This document shows, one piece after another, positions 41,059-41,158 of a DNA stretch of 41,158 bases (position 1 is the stretch's first letter; each line of letters opens with the position of its first letter). The position numbers were made by a program, and so were the translations under genes. The notes beneath the pieces are model-generated. The model saw only the letters and a program-made list of their open reading frames with translations. It did not search any database and was not told the DNA's origin. Origin of the DNA: an uncultured Mycoplasmatota bacterium. GTDB lineage: Bacteria; Bacillota_I; Bacilli_A; RF39; UBA660. Location: positions 1 to 41,158 of the forward strand of contig CAOJBM010000006.1 of assembly GCA_948329525.1 (NCBI GenBank), given 5' to 3'.

Positions 41059-41158
41059 GAATATCACCCATATTTTTAATTATAGCACATTTTTATAAAA
41101 GTTTTTGCTGTGTCCTAGATTTGAGTTGATAAAATATAGTCAAAGATAAAAAAATATG

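Overview
The window reads as a piece of a chromosome from a very AT-rich, spore-forming or recently spore-forming member of the Bacillota, most likely a Bacilli-type gut lineage. The support is: AT-rich sequence throughout; Firmicutes-type Shine-Dalgarno sites (AGGAGG, AGGTGA); TGA used as a stop and TGG for Trp, so not the Mycoplasma code; a Bacillus-like block ireB-ruvX-yrzB-mltG-trmR-trhP1-trhP2-greA; and sporulation genes (sigG, a ymxH/ylmC-like gene, ylbD, ylbE, a CotS-like pseudokinase). No tRNA, rRNA, CRISPR array, insertion sequence or prophage was seen. All calls come from reading the sequence; no database search was run.

Layout. 1-540: a divergent control region, in which an XRE regulator faces a truncated membrane or secreted protein gene across three near-identical operators. 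650-6800: ylbE, ylbD, parC, a DUF5305-like membrane protein and parE. 6833-7987: two tandem surface-protein genes, each broken by a one-base frameshift. 8080-8403: a tiny hydrophobic peptide gene converging on a short terminator-ended RNA, with the layout of a type I toxin-antitoxin locus. 8555-12372: YetF-like, TIGR04086-like and pilin-like membrane proteins, tgt, and a DUF4143 ATPase. 12443-15831: a type 2 ileS with an altered HIGH motif (GLHH), led by a T-box with an AUC specifier and a consensus promoter. 15880-22133: a lipoprotein followed by the greA/U34-modification/mltG/ruvX/ireB block. 22218-27929: a glycosyltransferase operon, a rhomboid protease, a small membrane protein, rluD-type synthase, lspA and a ymxH-like gene. 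27955-30782: sigG and an upstream operon, separated by a 17-bp-stem hairpin that contains the sigG ribosome-binding site. 30906-38651: AI-2E-type permease, a 43-residue Cys-containing peptide, recD2, two unknown genes behind a palindromic promoter, mtaB, an acidic membrane-anchored protein and a hemW-like gene. 38719-40530: a decaying locus with a frameshifted fic gene between two related gene remnants. 40552-41058: a DUF1003 protein.

The core genes belong to translation and tRNA modification (ileS, tgt, trmR, trhP1/2, mtaB, rluD-type), DNA topology and repair (parC, parE, recD2, ruvX), the cell envelope (mltG, lspA, glycosyltransferase, rhomboid) and sporulation. Nearly all lie on the minus strand. 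The lineage-specific material sits in three places: 1-540, 6.8-8.6 kb and 38.7-40.5 kb. Those hold the broken genes, the small-peptide/RNA pair and the operator arrays. The strongest candidates for undescribed biology are the putative type I toxin-antitoxin locus (8080-8403), the three-operator XRE switch (154-220), and the recurring placement of ribosome-binding sites inside hairpins (ylbD, sigG and the 43-residue peptide gene).
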